Positions 1 to 8,145 of a stretch of DNA of 64,000 nt are shown here, one piece after another. The notes beneath the pieces are model-generated. The model was not told where the DNA came from. It worked only from the letters and a program-made list of their open reading frames with translations, and made no database searches. Source of the stretch: Planctomycetota bacterium (GTDB lineage Bacteria > Planctomycetota > Phycisphaerae > Phycisphaerales > Phycisphaeraceae); contig CP066225.1 of assembly GCA_016350165.1 (NCBI GenBank), positions 2,480,001 through 2,544,000 on the forward strand. Direction: 5' to 3'. A program made the translations under genes and the position numbers. Position 1 is the stretch's first letter; every line of letters starts with the position of its first letter.

Positions 1-692
1 TTGCCTTGGGATATGGTGAGTGGTTTATTTTTGTGGCGTTGGGAGAGTTCGTGGTAAACCAAGTCGGGGTTTGATGAGAGGTAATAGTGGTTGAGTTCGA
101 GGGTAAGAAGCCAAATGGGTTTGTGTTGGTTGAGGTCGTATTCTTTGTAGCGAATGGTGAAGAGAGTGGCTGTGAAGAGGGCAGAGATGAGGAAGATTGT
201 GGAGGCGATTGTGATGTTGCGTGAAGATCGGGTTCGGTTGCCTATGCGGATGGATGGGGGGAGTTTACAGTCGGGGCAATGTGTGGGAGGTGTGGCGAGG
301 GTTTTGAAGTTGTAATGGCAGCTGCGACAGTGGGTGAGACGATAAGGGCGGTGGTGTGTGATGAAGATGTAGATGAGTGAAGCGATTGCGAGGTAGTTGA
401 GGATGGTGAGGAAGATGTTTTGTGAATCGATGGCGATGGGTGTGATGAGGATAATGAAGATGATGAGAGAGGTTGTGATGAAGGCGGAGGCGCGAGGCGT
501 GCGTATTGGTTTGGTGGAGGTGAGGTTGTGGCCACATTCGGGGCAGTTGGTGAGAGGGTCGGGGAGGCCGGTGAGGTCGTAGTTGCATTTACGGCAGAGT
601 GGGTGGCGATCGATGCGCTTACCTCGGATTAAACGAACGAGGTAGAAGAGGGTGATGAGAGTGATGATGCTGTTGATGATGAGCCAATGCAT
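1..692 (-). CDS. Zinc-ribbon membrane protein, 3' end outside the window
   Basis: The frame is open from an ATG at 690-692 to the window edge (230 codons, no stop), so the C-terminus is missing. The product starts with a hydrophobic segment (about residues 3-19). Next comes a zinc ribbon with CRKCNYDLTGLP and CPECG, then two adjacent hydrophobic helices (about 70-110). A second, degenerate ribbon (CRSCHYNF, CPDC) and a third hydrophobic segment follow. The CxxCxYDLxG...CPECG signature recurs in 19241-19717 and 20617-21123. It is common in small membrane proteins of Phycisphaerae, but its function is unknown to me. The last bases read on the minus strand as CCCAAGGCAA, which resembles the Shine-Dalgarno stretches before 4831 and 5928, so another gene may begin just past the edge. 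Confidence 0.75.
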   Translation of the reverse strand, partial: MHWLIINSIITLITLFYLVRLIRGKRIDRHPLCRKCNYDLTGLPDPLTNCPECGHNLTSTKPIRTPRASAFITTSLIIFIILITPIAIDSQNIFLTILNYLAIASLIYIFITHHRPYRLTHCRSCHYNFKTLATPPTHCPDCKLPPSIRIGNRTRSSRNITIASTIFLISALFTATLFTIRYKEYDLNQHKPIWLLTLELNHYYLSSNPDLVYHELSQRHKNKPLTISQG

Positions 693-727
693 GGGAGAGC
701 CGGAAGTTAAGGGGGTTGTGTGAGGGG

Positions 728-1183
728 TTATTTGAGTGAATTGGGGAGGTTGTCGTAGTAAATGGTTGGGAGGTTATTGGCTTTGGTCGTGTCGATGGTT
801 TGTTTGGACCATGCGGGTGAGGTGTCGGGTGAAAATTTGAAGAGGCCGAGGTCGCCGGAGTAGGTGTAGAGGGTGGGTTCCTGATAATAGAAATACCAGC
901 GTGAGAAGTTGGACCCGAGGTTGTCGCTTAGGAGGGTCTGTTGAGTTTTTGAGTCGAGGATTGTGAATGTGACGAGATGCCCGTTGCCGTCGGGTGTGAG
1001 TTTGATGTTGAGGGTGTATTTTTTGTTGTTGAGTTTGAATGTGCCGGGGTATTTGATGATGGCGTTGTCGGCGTTTTGCTGAAGCTTGTTGAACTGGCGT
1101 TGGGTGGAGATGAGGTTGAATGCGAGTATGAAGAGGAAGAAGAGTGTGATGGCGATGATGAAAATGCGGAGGTATTTAGGCAT
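728..1183 (-). CDS. Hypothetical single-pass membrane protein
   Basis: A 151-residue product. I chose the ATG at 1181-1183 (MPKYLRIF) because it puts a long hydrophobic helix (about residues 5-25) at the N-terminus; the same frame extends to 1279, but that extension has no membrane logic. After the anchor the protein is a polar, probably extracytoplasmic domain rich in Thr, Tyr and Asn, with no motif I recognise. In size and topology it resembles the six paralogues at 4301-7663, but it lacks their VSILIDD-type C-terminal motif, so I do not group it with them. It shares strand and spacing with the zinc-ribbon gene downstream (35 nt) and may be co-transcribed with it. Confidence 0.6.
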   Translation of the reverse strand: MPKYLRIFIIAITLFFLFILAFNLISTQRQFNKLQQNADNAIIKYPGTFKLNNKKYTLNIKLTPDGNGHLVTFTILDSKTQQTLLSDNLGSNFSRWYFYYQEPTLYTYSGDLGLFKFSPDTSPAWSKQTIDTTKANNLPTIYYDNLPNSLK

Positions 1184-1453
1184 GTTAAATCCGGAAATTT
1201 TATGGATGTTGCTACGGCTGCTGGGTTTTATTGTAAGAAAGGAGGGATTGGGTGTGAAGAGGCGGAAATTTTGTTGCAAATGATAACGTGAGGGTTGCTT
1301 GGATGGGAAAAGATGGGATGATGTTATTATAGTGCTTATGCTATATAATATAATTGGGCGTGAAGGAACGGCTATTGGTTTGAGTTACAGGTACTGGATG
1401 TGTGCTGGGGGTGGGATCAGGTTTAGATTGGATGAATTGAAATGAGGATGGAC

Positions 1454-2992
1454 ATGATAAGCAAGCGAAGTGGTTTGTTGGCGATGTCGGCGGTGGTTGG
1501 TGGGAGTCTGTTGTTGGGACAGGGTGAGGTGATGGGAGCTGAGGGGAGTGGTGGTGAGGTGGTGAGGCCGAATGTTTTGATGCTGGCAGTGGATGACTGG
1601 AATGATTGGTTGCCGGCGTTGGGTGATAATCGCGCGATTACGCCGAATTTGGATCGGTTGGCGGCGCGTGGCGTGACGATGGCGAATGGTCATAGTCCTG
1701 CTGTATATAGTGCACCGTCGAGGACGGCGTTGATGACGGGGATGAATGCGACGACGACTGGGATTTATCACGATCAGATTTTTTATGTCGCTGATCCGAG
1801 CATTGAGGATTTGCCGCGGTACTTTAAGAAGCATGGATATAAGACGGTTGGTGCTGGGAAGATATACCATCACATGCCGGGATGTATTGATATGCGGAGT
1901 TGGGATGAGTACTTCGTATGGAATCCTGTGAATAAGAAGAATGGTTGGTCGTACGAGGCGTGGGCACCGAAGACGGGGTTGTTGCCGAAAGAGTTACCGG
2001 TGAGTGAGGTGGGCAAGAATATCTTGTCGAAGGGCGTGTCGAAGGTGATGCCTACGCACTGGATGGATTTTGGTGTGATGCCGAATGATCTTGAGCCGAA
2101 GATGGCGGACACGATTACGACGGACTTTGGTGCGAAGTTTTTGAAAGAGAAGCATGTCGATCCGTTTTTCTTGGCGGTTGGGATTTATGCGCCACATAAG
2201 CCGAACTATGTGCCTGAGAAGTATTTTGATTTGTATCCGCTGAATAAGATTGAGGTGCCGGAGTTTGGGCCGAGCGATCCGACGGGGAATCAGTGGACCG
2301 AGAAGTTGCATAAGGTGATTACTGAGACGCCTGACGGGGCGAAGAAGGAGATACAGGCGTATTTGGCGGCAATCAGTTATGCGGATGCACAGTTGGGTAA
2401 GGTTTTGGATTCGCTTGAAGCAAGTGAGTACTTTGAGAATACGATTGTGGTGTTGTGGTCGGATCATGGGTATCACCATGGGGAGCATCATCGCTGGATG
2501 AAACATACGCAATGGCAGAGAACTTCGCATGTGCCGTTTATCTGGGCGGGTCCGGGGATTGCGAAGGGTGAGAAGGTTGAAGGAACGAGAAGTTTGTTGG
2601 ATATCTATCCGACACTAGTCTCGATGGCGGGGTTGTCTGAGAACTCGAGGTTGGAGGGTGTTGATATGAAGAATGATCTTGCGAATCCGAAGGGGGCGGA
2701 GGATCGTGAGGTGTTGGTGCCGTTGGCGGATGACCACATGGCGGTTGTGAATCAGAAGTGGCGATACGTGGTGAGGGGGAAGGGCGAGTTTCTGTATGAT
2801 CTGACGAATGATCCTCAGGAGTTTGTGAATCTTGCGAAGGATATGAAGTACGCGAAGGTGAAGGCGGAGCTGAAGAGTAAGCTGCCTGCGAATGTGACGA
2901 AGGAAAGCGACGAGCATCGGCCGATGAGTATGATTTTGAAGAAGCATAAGGATGAGACTTATGAGTGGAGGCCGAAGCCGAATCAGAAGTAG
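1454..2992 (+). CDS. Secreted sulfatase, Ser-type active site (iduronate-2-sulfatase-like)
   Basis: A type I sulfatase that would hydrolyse sulfate esters, probably on sulfated polysaccharides. I prefer the ATG at 1454 because GAGG lies 6 nt upstream; in-frame ATGs also exist at 1442 and 1448. A signal peptide covers about residues 1-29. The metal-binding DD pair follows (VLMLAVDDWNDW, residues 47-48). The formylglycine motif reads SAPSR at about residue 86 (codon AGT), so the modified residue is Ser rather than Cys. Family knowledge: Ser-type sites are matured by the radical-SAM anaerobic sulfatase-maturing enzymes. Other sulfatase landmarks are present (AGKIYHH, FFLAVGIYAPHKP, WSDHGYHHGEHHRW). 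The gene stands alone and ends at a strong terminator. Substrate cannot be read from sequence. Confidence 0.92.
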   Translation: MISKRSGLLAMSAVVGGSLLLGQGEVMGAEGSGGEVVRPNVLMLAVDDWNDWLPALGDNRAITPNLDRLAARGVTMANGHSPAVYSAPSRTALMTGMNATTTGIYHDQIFYVADPSIEDLPRYFKKHGYKTVGAGKIYHHMPGCIDMRSWDEYFVWNPVNKKNGWSYEAWAPKTGLLPKELPVSEVGKNILSKGVSKVMPTHWMDFGVMPNDLEPKMADTITTDFGAKFLKEKHVDPFFLAVGIYAPHKPNYVPEKYFDLYPLNKIEVPEFGPSDPTGNQWTEKLHKVITETPDGAKKEIQAYLAAISYADAQLGKVLDSLEASEYFENTIVVLWSDHGYHHGEHHRWMKHTQWQRTSHVPFIWAGPGIAKGEKVEGTRSLLDIYPTLVSMAGLSENSRLEGVDMKNDLANPKGAEDREVLVPLADDHMAVVNQKWRYVVRGKGEFLYDLTNDPQEFVNLAKDMKYAKVKAELKSKLPANVTKESDEHRPMSMILKKHKDETYEWRPKPNQK

Positions 2993-3018
2993 TGAATGAG
3001 AAAGAAGATGTTAGAGAG

Positions 3019-3046
3019 AACCTCCTGCTTGCTAGGAGGTTTTTTT
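3019..3046 (+). terminator. Rho-independent terminator of the sulfatase gene
   Basis: AACCTCCT (3019-3026), a 7-nt loop and AGGAGGTT (3034-3041) form an 8-bp stem that runs into a T tract to 3046. It begins 26 nt after the sulfatase stop codon. Confidence 0.85.
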
Positions 3047-3073
3047 GTGGACGGTGTTGGTTATGATTGAAGT

Positions 3074-4315
3074 ATGGATAAGAAGAAGGTTTTGTTTTTG
3101 CAGGGATATGACGGGGAGTCGCATGGCGCGTTTTTGCGTGGGTGGATGAAGGGGAGTGGTTATGAGGTGATTGGGCTGACGCTGCCGGGGTATGGGTGGA
3201 AGTGGCGGATGCGGCATAGTGGGGTGAGCTTTGCGAAGGTGGTGAGAGAAGTTTGGGGTGGTGAAGTGTTTGGTCATGAGGGTGATGATGAGTCGCAGGT
3301 TGAGGTGGTGCGGTTCGTTGATGGGGAGGTTGTGAAAGGGGAGTTGGGGAGAGAGGATTTGGAGGCAGTGGTGGGTGAGGGATGTGTGGTGGGGACGTCG
3401 ATGGTGAATATGGCGGATTTTTTGGCATGCTTACCTTCGGAATGGGGACGCGTGGGGTGCGCGCAGTATTTTCATGAAAATCAGTTTGCGTATCCGTTTC
3501 GAGCGGAGCATAAACATGTGGGGGATGTGCATTATGGACTATCGCAAGTGATCAGCGCTCATGCGGTTTTGAGCCGAGATGGGAAGGTGATGTTTAATTC
3601 TGAGTTTAATCGCGACTCGCTTGTGAAGGGGTTTGGTGAACTTTGTTCGAAGGGGGCGAAGTTGAAGTATGGGGACTGGGGTTTTATGGGTGATGAGATT
3701 GAGAAAGCGGGGATCGTTGTTGGGCAGGGAACTGATGCGCGGCTAATTGGGGAAGTGACGCGCGGGGTGAGAGATGATGAGGGTGAGGGTGAGGTGCATT
3801 TTGTTTGGGCGGGACGGTGGGAACATGATAAGCGGCCTGAGATGTTTTTTGATGCATTGAAGGTTTTGGATGAGAAGGGGTTGCGGTTTAAGGTTTCGGT
3901 TTTGGGTGAGAGTTTTGGGAAGGTGCCGGGGTGTTTTGGGGAGGCTAAGGAATGGTTAAAGGGAAGGATTGTGAAGTGGGGGTATCAGGATGAAGTGTCG
4001 GATTATTGGCGCGGGTTGGGTGAGGGGGATGTGTTTGTTTCGACTGCGGACCATGAGTTTTTTGGTGTGTCGGTTGTTGAAGCGGGGGCGGCGGGTTGTG
4101 AGCTGGTTTTGCCTCGGGGATTGGCGTATCCAGAGATATGGGGAGAGTGCGAGCATGAGGGTGTTGATTTTTATGAAGATGAACAGGGTTTGGTGGATGT
4201 GTTGCAGCGAAAATGTGAGCAAGGTTCACATGTTAGTGAGAAGGTGAGAGAGATTGCGATGCGATATGAGTGGGAGAATATTGTTCAGCAGATGGATGAG
4301 TTAGTTGGATGTTGA
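3074..4315 (+). CDS. tRNA-queuosine alpha-mannosyltransferase-like glycosyltransferase (DUF3524 + GT4)
   Basis: A 413-residue protein with a glycosyltransferase B fold. The N-terminal half has the DUF3524 features: GYDGESHGAFLRGW, then TLPGYGWKWRMRHSG, then CAQYFHENQFAYPF. The C-terminal half carries the nucleotide-sugar part: FVWAGRWEHDKRPE (about residue 250) and FVSTADHEFFGVSVVEAGAAG (about 325-345). This combination is that of GTDC1/QTMAN, which in vertebrates mannosylates queuosine in tRNA-Asp; bacterial members are mostly uncharacterised. The reaction is inferred from family, so a different acceptor is possible. No signal peptide is visible, so it should be cytoplasmic. Its last 15 bases overlap, tail to tail, the end of the minus-strand gene 4301-4831. 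Confidence 0.82.
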   Translation: MDKKKVLFLQGYDGESHGAFLRGWMKGSGYEVIGLTLPGYGWKWRMRHSGVSFAKVVREVWGGEVFGHEGDDESQVEVVRFVDGEVVKGELGREDLEAVVGEGCVVGTSMVNMADFLACLPSEWGRVGCAQYFHENQFAYPFRAEHKHVGDVHYGLSQVISAHAVLSRDGKVMFNSEFNRDSLVKGFGELCSKGAKLKYGDWGFMGDEIEKAGIVVGQGTDARLIGEVTRGVRDDEGEGEVHFVWAGRWEHDKRPEMFFDALKVLDEKGLRFKVSVLGESFGKVPGCFGEAKEWLKGRIVKWGYQDEVSDYWRGLGEGDVFVSTADHEFFGVSVVEAGAAGCELVLPRGLAYPEIWGECEHEGVDFYEDEQGLVDVLQRKCEQGSHVSEKVREIAMRYEWENIVQQMDELVGC

Positions 4316-4831
4316 AGGACTCATATCGATGGTGATGTAAACCATTTTGTCGTCGGGAAGCTGATCATCAATAAGGATTGAGACGGGGTTGTTGTTTCTG
4401 TTTTGGTATTGGTAGAAACGGAATTTGGTGATGAGGGGTTGGTTGGTTGGATCAGTGAGCGTCCATTGGTTGTAGGGGAGGGTGAATGAGTCAGTGCGTG
4501 GTGTGAGTGACTTGAGAGTTGGCTCGCTTTCAATCCAAATTTTGATCTGCTCGGCAGTGGTTTGGAATTGATAATTGAAAACGTGATGTTTTTTGCGATC
4601 GAGGAAAAAATAGAGATGGGTGGTGTCTTGAAGTGGGATGCGATCGAGGTTGGTAAGCATGCCGACACCTGGCGTATGTCGATAGGTCACGTGCGGGTAG
4701 GAAACTTCTTCGTATTTTTTGGTATATGGGTATGCGTTATTTAAAGCCTTTGAGGAGGAATAGATGAGTGCGGCAATGAGGATGAGGGGTGTGAGGATGG
4801 TGATGGTGATGATTAGTAACATGCGTTTCAT
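4301..4831 (-). CDS. Tandem membrane-anchored family, member 6 (last in order of transcription)
   Basis: A 176-residue protein: N-terminal membrane helix (residues 5-27), then a probable extracytoplasmic domain. It is a clear paralogue of 5398-5928, sharing SYPHVT, LYFFLDRKKH, WIESEP, LKSLTPRTDSFTLPYN, QPLIT and the C-terminal VSILIDD. I do not recognise the family. The start ATG is preceded by CCAAGGCC at about 8 nt. It is the last of six same-strand genes with short gaps, so an operon running from 7663 to 4301 is likely. The gene end overlaps convergently the end of 3074-4315. Confidence 0.75.
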   Translation of the reverse strand: MKRMLLIITITILTPLILIAALIYSSSKALNNAYPYTKKYEEVSYPHVTYRHTPGVGMLTNLDRIPLQDTTHLYFFLDRKKHHVFNYQFQTTAEQIKIWIESEPTLKSLTPRTDSFTLPYNQWTLTDPTNQPLITKFRFYQYQNRNNNPVSILIDDQLPDDKMVYITIDMSPSTSN

Positions 4832-4854
4832 GTTTGGCCTTGGGTTATTGGTGG

Positions 4855-5391
4855 TTATGCTGAATGATAGAATATGTGGATGGTTTTGGTGTCGGGGTCT
4901 GTGTCGTCGATGAGGATGCTTACGAAACGTGAGGGCGCGTATTCGTAATTTGCGTAGCGGAATTGGGTGAGGCTTTTTCGCAAGTTATCGAAGCGGTGTT
5001 TTTGTGTGTCCCAAGTGAGGTTTTTGAGTTTGTTTGAGGTGGTGATCCAATTTTCAAGGTCGGGAGTTGGGAGGGTAAATTGGAAGTCGAGTGAATCGTC
5101 GAGCCCTTGATCGTAGCGATAGTATTTGAAGGTTGATGAGGTTGGGAAGGTAAGGCGGGTGAGCGATTGAGCTTTGGTGATGTGTTCTTGAGTGATGTTT
5201 TGGTTGATGGCTTTTTGGGTGGAGGAGCCAAGGAAGTCGATGTCGGTGAAGGTGAAGATGATTATCATCAAAAGAAGAAAAGCGATGGGGAATACGAGGA
5301 AAGGGAATGCTAAAAGCATGAAGGGGCTGAGGATGCGTTGACGGCATAGGAAATTCTGTTTGCGAAGTTTGGGATGGCGTTTAAATATCAT
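4855..5391 (-). CDS. Tandem membrane-anchored family, member 5
   Basis: A 178-residue protein with a basic N-terminus, a membrane helix at about residues 24-46 and a polar C-terminal domain. It keeps the family landmarks LTFP...FQFTLPTPDLENWI and VSILIDDTDPDTK, but is otherwise well diverged from its neighbours. The ATG at 5389-5391 lies 6 nt after the stop of 5398-5928, so its ribosome-binding region sits inside the upstream gene and translation is probably coupled. Function unknown. Confidence 0.72.
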   Translation of the reverse strand: MIFKRHPKLRKQNFLCRQRILSPFMLLAFPFLVFPIAFLLLMIIIFTFTDIDFLGSSTQKAINQNITQEHITKAQSLTRLTFPTSSTFKYYRYDQGLDDSLDFQFTLPTPDLENWITTSNKLKNLTWDTQKHRFDNLRKSLTQFRYANYEYAPSRFVSILIDDTDPDTKTIHIFYHSA

Positions 5392-5397
5392 TAAAAG

Positions 5398-5928
5398 TTA
5401 ATTCTTGGGTTGGGAGTTGAGATCGATGGTGAGGTAGACCATTTTGGCGTCGGTGAATTTGTCGTCGATGAGGATGGAGACTTGACGGTTGTGTGAGTCT
5501 TTGAATTGGTAGAGGCGGAAGTTTGTGATGAGGGGTTGGTTGTTGAGATCGGTGAGTGGCCAATGGTTGTATGGGAGGGTGAATGAATCGGTGCGCGGGG
5601 TTAATGATTTGAGAGCAGGTTCTGATTCGAGCCAAGTGGCGAGTTTTTCGTTAGTAGTGAGGAGCTGATAGTTGAACACTTTGTGTTCTTTTTTGTCTAA
5701 GAAGAAGTGGAGGTGCGTGGTGTCGGTGTAGGGGATGGCGTCGAGGTCGGTGAGCATGCGAACGCTATGGGTGTAGCGGGAGGTGACGTGCGGGTAGGAA
5801 ACCTCGTCGTATGTTTTCATATAGGGGTAGGTGTGACGCATTGCTTGGAGAGCTGAGTATAGAAAGAATGCGATGGCAGACAGGGGAATGAGTATGGTGA
5901 GGGTGATGATGAGTTTCTTTCGTTTCAT
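5398..5928 (-). CDS. Tandem membrane-anchored family, member 4
   Basis: A 176-residue protein, the closest relative of 4301-4831: same length, same N-terminal helix, and nearly the same central block (LKSLTPRTDSFTLPYN, then LTD, QPLIT and VSILIDDKFTD). The close match suggests a more recent duplication than for the other members; 4855-5391 now lies between the two. CCCAAGGCAAAAT precedes the ATG and provides the ribosome-binding site. Function unknown; the topology suggests a membrane-tethered domain outside the cytoplasm. Confidence 0.75.
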   Translation of the reverse strand: MKRKKLIITLTILIPLSAIAFFLYSALQAMRHTYPYMKTYDEVSYPHVTSRYTHSVRMLTDLDAIPYTDTTHLHFFLDKKEHKVFNYQLLTTNEKLATWLESEPALKSLTPRTDSFTLPYNHWPLTDLNNQPLITNFRLYQFKDSHNRQVSILIDDKFTDAKMVYLTIDLNSQPKN

Positions 5929-5954
5929 ATTTTGCCTTGGGAATGGAGGGGGGA

Positions 5955-6512
5955 TTAGTGGTTGTAATCGTAATAAATGCGAACGGTTGTTGGCTTGTCG
6001 CTGAAGTCTTCGATCAGTATCTCGAACTGATTGATCGGTGGTGAGGTGTATGAAAGATAGCGGAAGTGGGTTGCTTTGTGACTTGGTGTCTGGGTGTAGG
6101 GTTCTTCGAACATGTCGTAGTGTGTGATGAAGGTTTTGTTCTGGAAGAATGGGGCGGTGGCGATCCAGTTTTCGAGTTTTTCTGGTGGGATGATGAGTGT
6201 TAAGTTCATATCTGTTTGTTTGCTGCCGCCTGAACGTCTAAGTTCGGTGTAATGAATTTTGTCGGGGAGTTGAAGCCCTTCAATGCGACGAAGCCGACGA
6301 TAGTAGGTTTGGGGTAAGAAATTGTTTGTGGGATGTATGATTGCTTGCGTTTTTTTAGAAGACTGTTTTTGGGGGCCGGTGCCAGCGAACCAGATGATTA
6401 AGTTGAAGCCCTTTTGAGGATTGAGGACGTAGTAAGTGGTAACGGCGCCTGCTAATAGCAGGATAAAGATGAGTAAAGAGAGGGAGGCTGTGATGAACGT
6501 CTTCATGTGCAT
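5955..6512 (-). CDS. Tandem membrane-anchored family, member 3
   Basis: A 185-residue protein, or 183 if the second ATG (MKTF) is used; neither has a clear Shine-Dalgarno sequence. A membrane helix spans residues 6-28 and is followed by a basic, Lys/Gln-rich linker. The C-terminal domain has LQLPDKIHYTEL, LTLIIPPEKLENWIATAPFF and a diverged form of the end motif (FEILIEDFSDKPTTVRIYYD). It is placed in the family by this order of motifs and by position, not by high identity. Function unknown. Confidence 0.7.
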   Translation of the reverse strand: MHMKTFITASLSLLIFILLLAGAVTTYYVLNPQKGFNLIIWFAGTGPQKQSSKKTQAIIHPTNNFLPQTYYRRLRRIEGLQLPDKIHYTELRRSGGSKQTDMNLTLIIPPEKLENWIATAPFFQNKTFITHYDMFEEPYTQTPSHKATHFRYLSYTSPPINQFEILIEDFSDKPTTVRIYYDYNH

Positions 6513-6568
6513 GGGTTTATTATAAAGTGTGCACGGAGTTGCTTGGAGGGTTTTTCTGGTGCGTGGGA

Positions 6569-7156
6569 TTAGATGTTAAACCAGACGAGTAGGAATTTTT
6601 GCTTTTGAGGGTCGGTGGTGTCACGGCAGAGGATGATGTAGGTACTTGAGGTGGGTTCGAGCTTGATGAAACGCTGATTGGGGTTGGGTTGGTATTCCCA
6701 TGCGATGATGCCTGTGGTGCGGTGATCGGGGGACCATGCTTGATCTTTGAGTGAGGGGATAGATGTGAGCCAGGTGTCGGCTTGGTCGTTGGGGAGTGTG
6801 AACTCGATTTGGTAGGTATGGTCCTGAAAGCCTGAGGTGTGTGCGAAGTAGGTGTAGATGGATGTGTCCTGGGGGAGAGTGAAGCTGGTGAGAGTTTGGA
6901 TTTTATCGATGTGTGTGAGATCGATATCAGGCGGACGGAGTTTTGTTTTGATGCCTATGAGGGGGGTGGATGTATCGTTGGGTGCGTTTGTTGGGGGTGA
7001 TGAGGAATCGAAAGATGGGAGAAAGAAGAAGGGGGAGAAGCAACAGGTGAGCGGGATGAGGCAAATGACGAGAAAGAGGACGAGGGTTGAGGTTGCTGAA
7101 GCGGCCCGGATGTTTTTAGTTTTGAGATGGGTAACGAATTGTGGCGTGATAAGAAT
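6569..7156 (-). CDS. Tandem membrane-anchored family, member 2, no canonical start codon
   Basis: The minus-strand frame is open for 195 codons before TAA at 6569-6571. It encodes a membrane helix (TLVLFLVICLIPLTCC), a Ser/Pro/Thr-rich linker and a domain with the family pattern (LTSFTLP, then IEFTLPNDQADTWLTSIPSL). The frame has a TAA just upstream and contains no ATG, GTG or TTG before the membrane helix; ATT at 7154-7156 is the first plausible initiator. A TTG 5 nt further upstream is in the +1 frame relative to this reading. The gene may therefore start at ATT, or may have suffered a small frameshift at its 5' end. The gap to the upstream gene is 12 nt. Confidence 0.5.
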   Translation of the reverse strand: MLITPQFVTHLKTKNIRAASATSTLVLFLVICLIPLTCCFSPFFFLPSFDSSSPPTNAPNDTSTPLIGIKTKLRPPDIDLTHIDKIQTLTSFTLPQDTSIYTYFAHTSGFQDHTYQIEFTLPNDQADTWLTSIPSLKDQAWSPDHRTTGIIAWEYQPNPNQRFIKLEPTSSTYIILCRDTTDPQKQKFLLVWFNI

Positions 7157-7168
7157 CCCAAATTAAGT

Positions 7169-7663
7169 TTACCACCATTCTATATAGCTTACAGCAACGG
7201 ATTTATTGATTGGATCTGACTCATCAATGACGACACTGAAGACGGCTGTTGGAAATGGTTTGAATATAACTGATGAGTAACGGGTGATTTTATCGAAATT
7301 CCATTTCGACGGTCTAAAGGATAATTGCGTGTTACTCCAAGTTTGGTCATCAAAGATGGCATTACTTTGAACCCATTGACTGACTTGTTCTTTCGGGAGC
7401 GAGAACTGAACTTCAACCATTAGCCTATCATCCGAATCCATGATCATCAGAAAATCGTAGATATCAACTTTTGAGGGCAGATCGAGACTGGTTTGCTTTT
7501 CACAGCTTTTGATATGTGTGAGCGTAATCTCTTCTGGCTTGGGTATGATTGAAATATCTTTGCCTCCAAAGTTAAAAACAGCATTCATCGAATAAAAGAT
7601 GATGGCTGGTATGAGCACAATTGAGATCATGACTGATAGAAAAAGAATTTTGCTACGATCCAT
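7169..7663 (-). CDS. Tandem membrane-anchored family, member 1 (first in order of transcription)
   Basis: A 164-residue protein with an N-terminal helix (residues 6-27) and the family domain: TSLDLPSKVDIYDFL, VQFSLPKEQVSQWV and FSVVIDESDPINKSVAVSY. CCGGAGG lies 8 nt before the ATG, the best ribosome-binding site in the cluster, which fits a promoter-proximal position. Its base composition is closer to even than that of the other members, whose coding strands are strongly C-rich. Function unknown. Confidence 0.72.
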   Translation of the reverse strand: MDRSKILFLSVMISIVLIPAIIFYSMNAVFNFGGKDISIIPKPEEITLTHIKSCEKQTSLDLPSKVDIYDFLMIMDSDDRLMVEVQFSLPKEQVSQWVQSNAIFDDQTWSNTQLSFRPSKWNFDKITRYSSVIFKPFPTAVFSVVIDESDPINKSVAVSYIEWW

Positions 7664-7698
7664 CGTTTTTGCCTCCGGAAGTGATTACATGACGAGGT

Positions 7699-8145
7699 TT
7701 ATTTGGCTTCGAATTCGTTGATGAGTTCGAGGAATGGTTGGTATTGGGATTGGCCTGCATCGAGCAGGGCTTGGATCATGTCGCGAGGTGAGGCGCCGTC
7801 GGCTTTGCGAGCGTGAAGTTCTGCACCTGAGTTCAGGAGGATGCGAGCGATGTCGGGTTGGTTTTCGGTGACTGCGATGTGGAGCGCGGTGGCGCGTGCT
7901 TTGGTTGGTCCGGGTTGAAAGCGGGTGCGGCCGTTGACGTTGGAGCCGAGATCGATGAGGAGCTGCACGATTTCTGTTTTGTGAAGACGAACGGCGTGAT
8001 GGATGGGGAGCCAGAGTTCTTCACCCCAAGGGCGGTCGTAGGCCATGTGTGTGTGGACGGATTGAGGGTGTTGCGAGATGAGGTTTTTGATGGCGTGGAG
8101 GTCTTCGGCTGCGATGAGATCGAGGAAGTTGATGGATTGTGTCAT
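7699..8145 (-). CDS. Ankyrin-repeat protein
   Basis: 148 residues from the ATG at 8143-8145 (MTQSINFLDLI); CAAAGG lies 8 nt upstream. An in-frame extension to 8208 looks non-coding. Ankyrin repeats are visible: NFLDLIAAEDLHAIKNLI, then LPIHHAVRLHKTEIVQLLIDLGS, then TALHIAVTENQPDIARILLNSG and a partial fourth (GASPRDMIQALLDAG). No signal peptide or membrane segment is present, so it is probably a cytoplasmic protein-binding scaffold. Its partner is unknown. It lies 35 nt upstream of the tandem family and could head that transcript. Confidence 0.82.
   Translation of the reverse strand: MTQSINFLDLIAAEDLHAIKNLISQHPQSVHTHMAYDRPWGEELWLPIHHAVRLHKTEIVQLLIDLGSNVNGRTRFQPGPTKARATALHIAVTENQPDIARILLNSGAELHARKADGASPRDMIQALLDAGQSQYQPFLELINEFEAK

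Noticed and set aside
242-588. Two short minus-strand frames (97 and 107 residues)
   Set aside because: One is the in-phase or shifted reading of the C-rich 1-692 gene; only the frame beginning at 692 has membrane helices, zinc ribbons and a start consistent with a protein.
2538-3428. Long minus-strand open frame of Ser/Pro/His-rich text
   Set aside because: It spans the end of the sulfatase, the terminator and the start of the mannosyltransferase-like gene. It is an artefact of strong G bias on the top strand.
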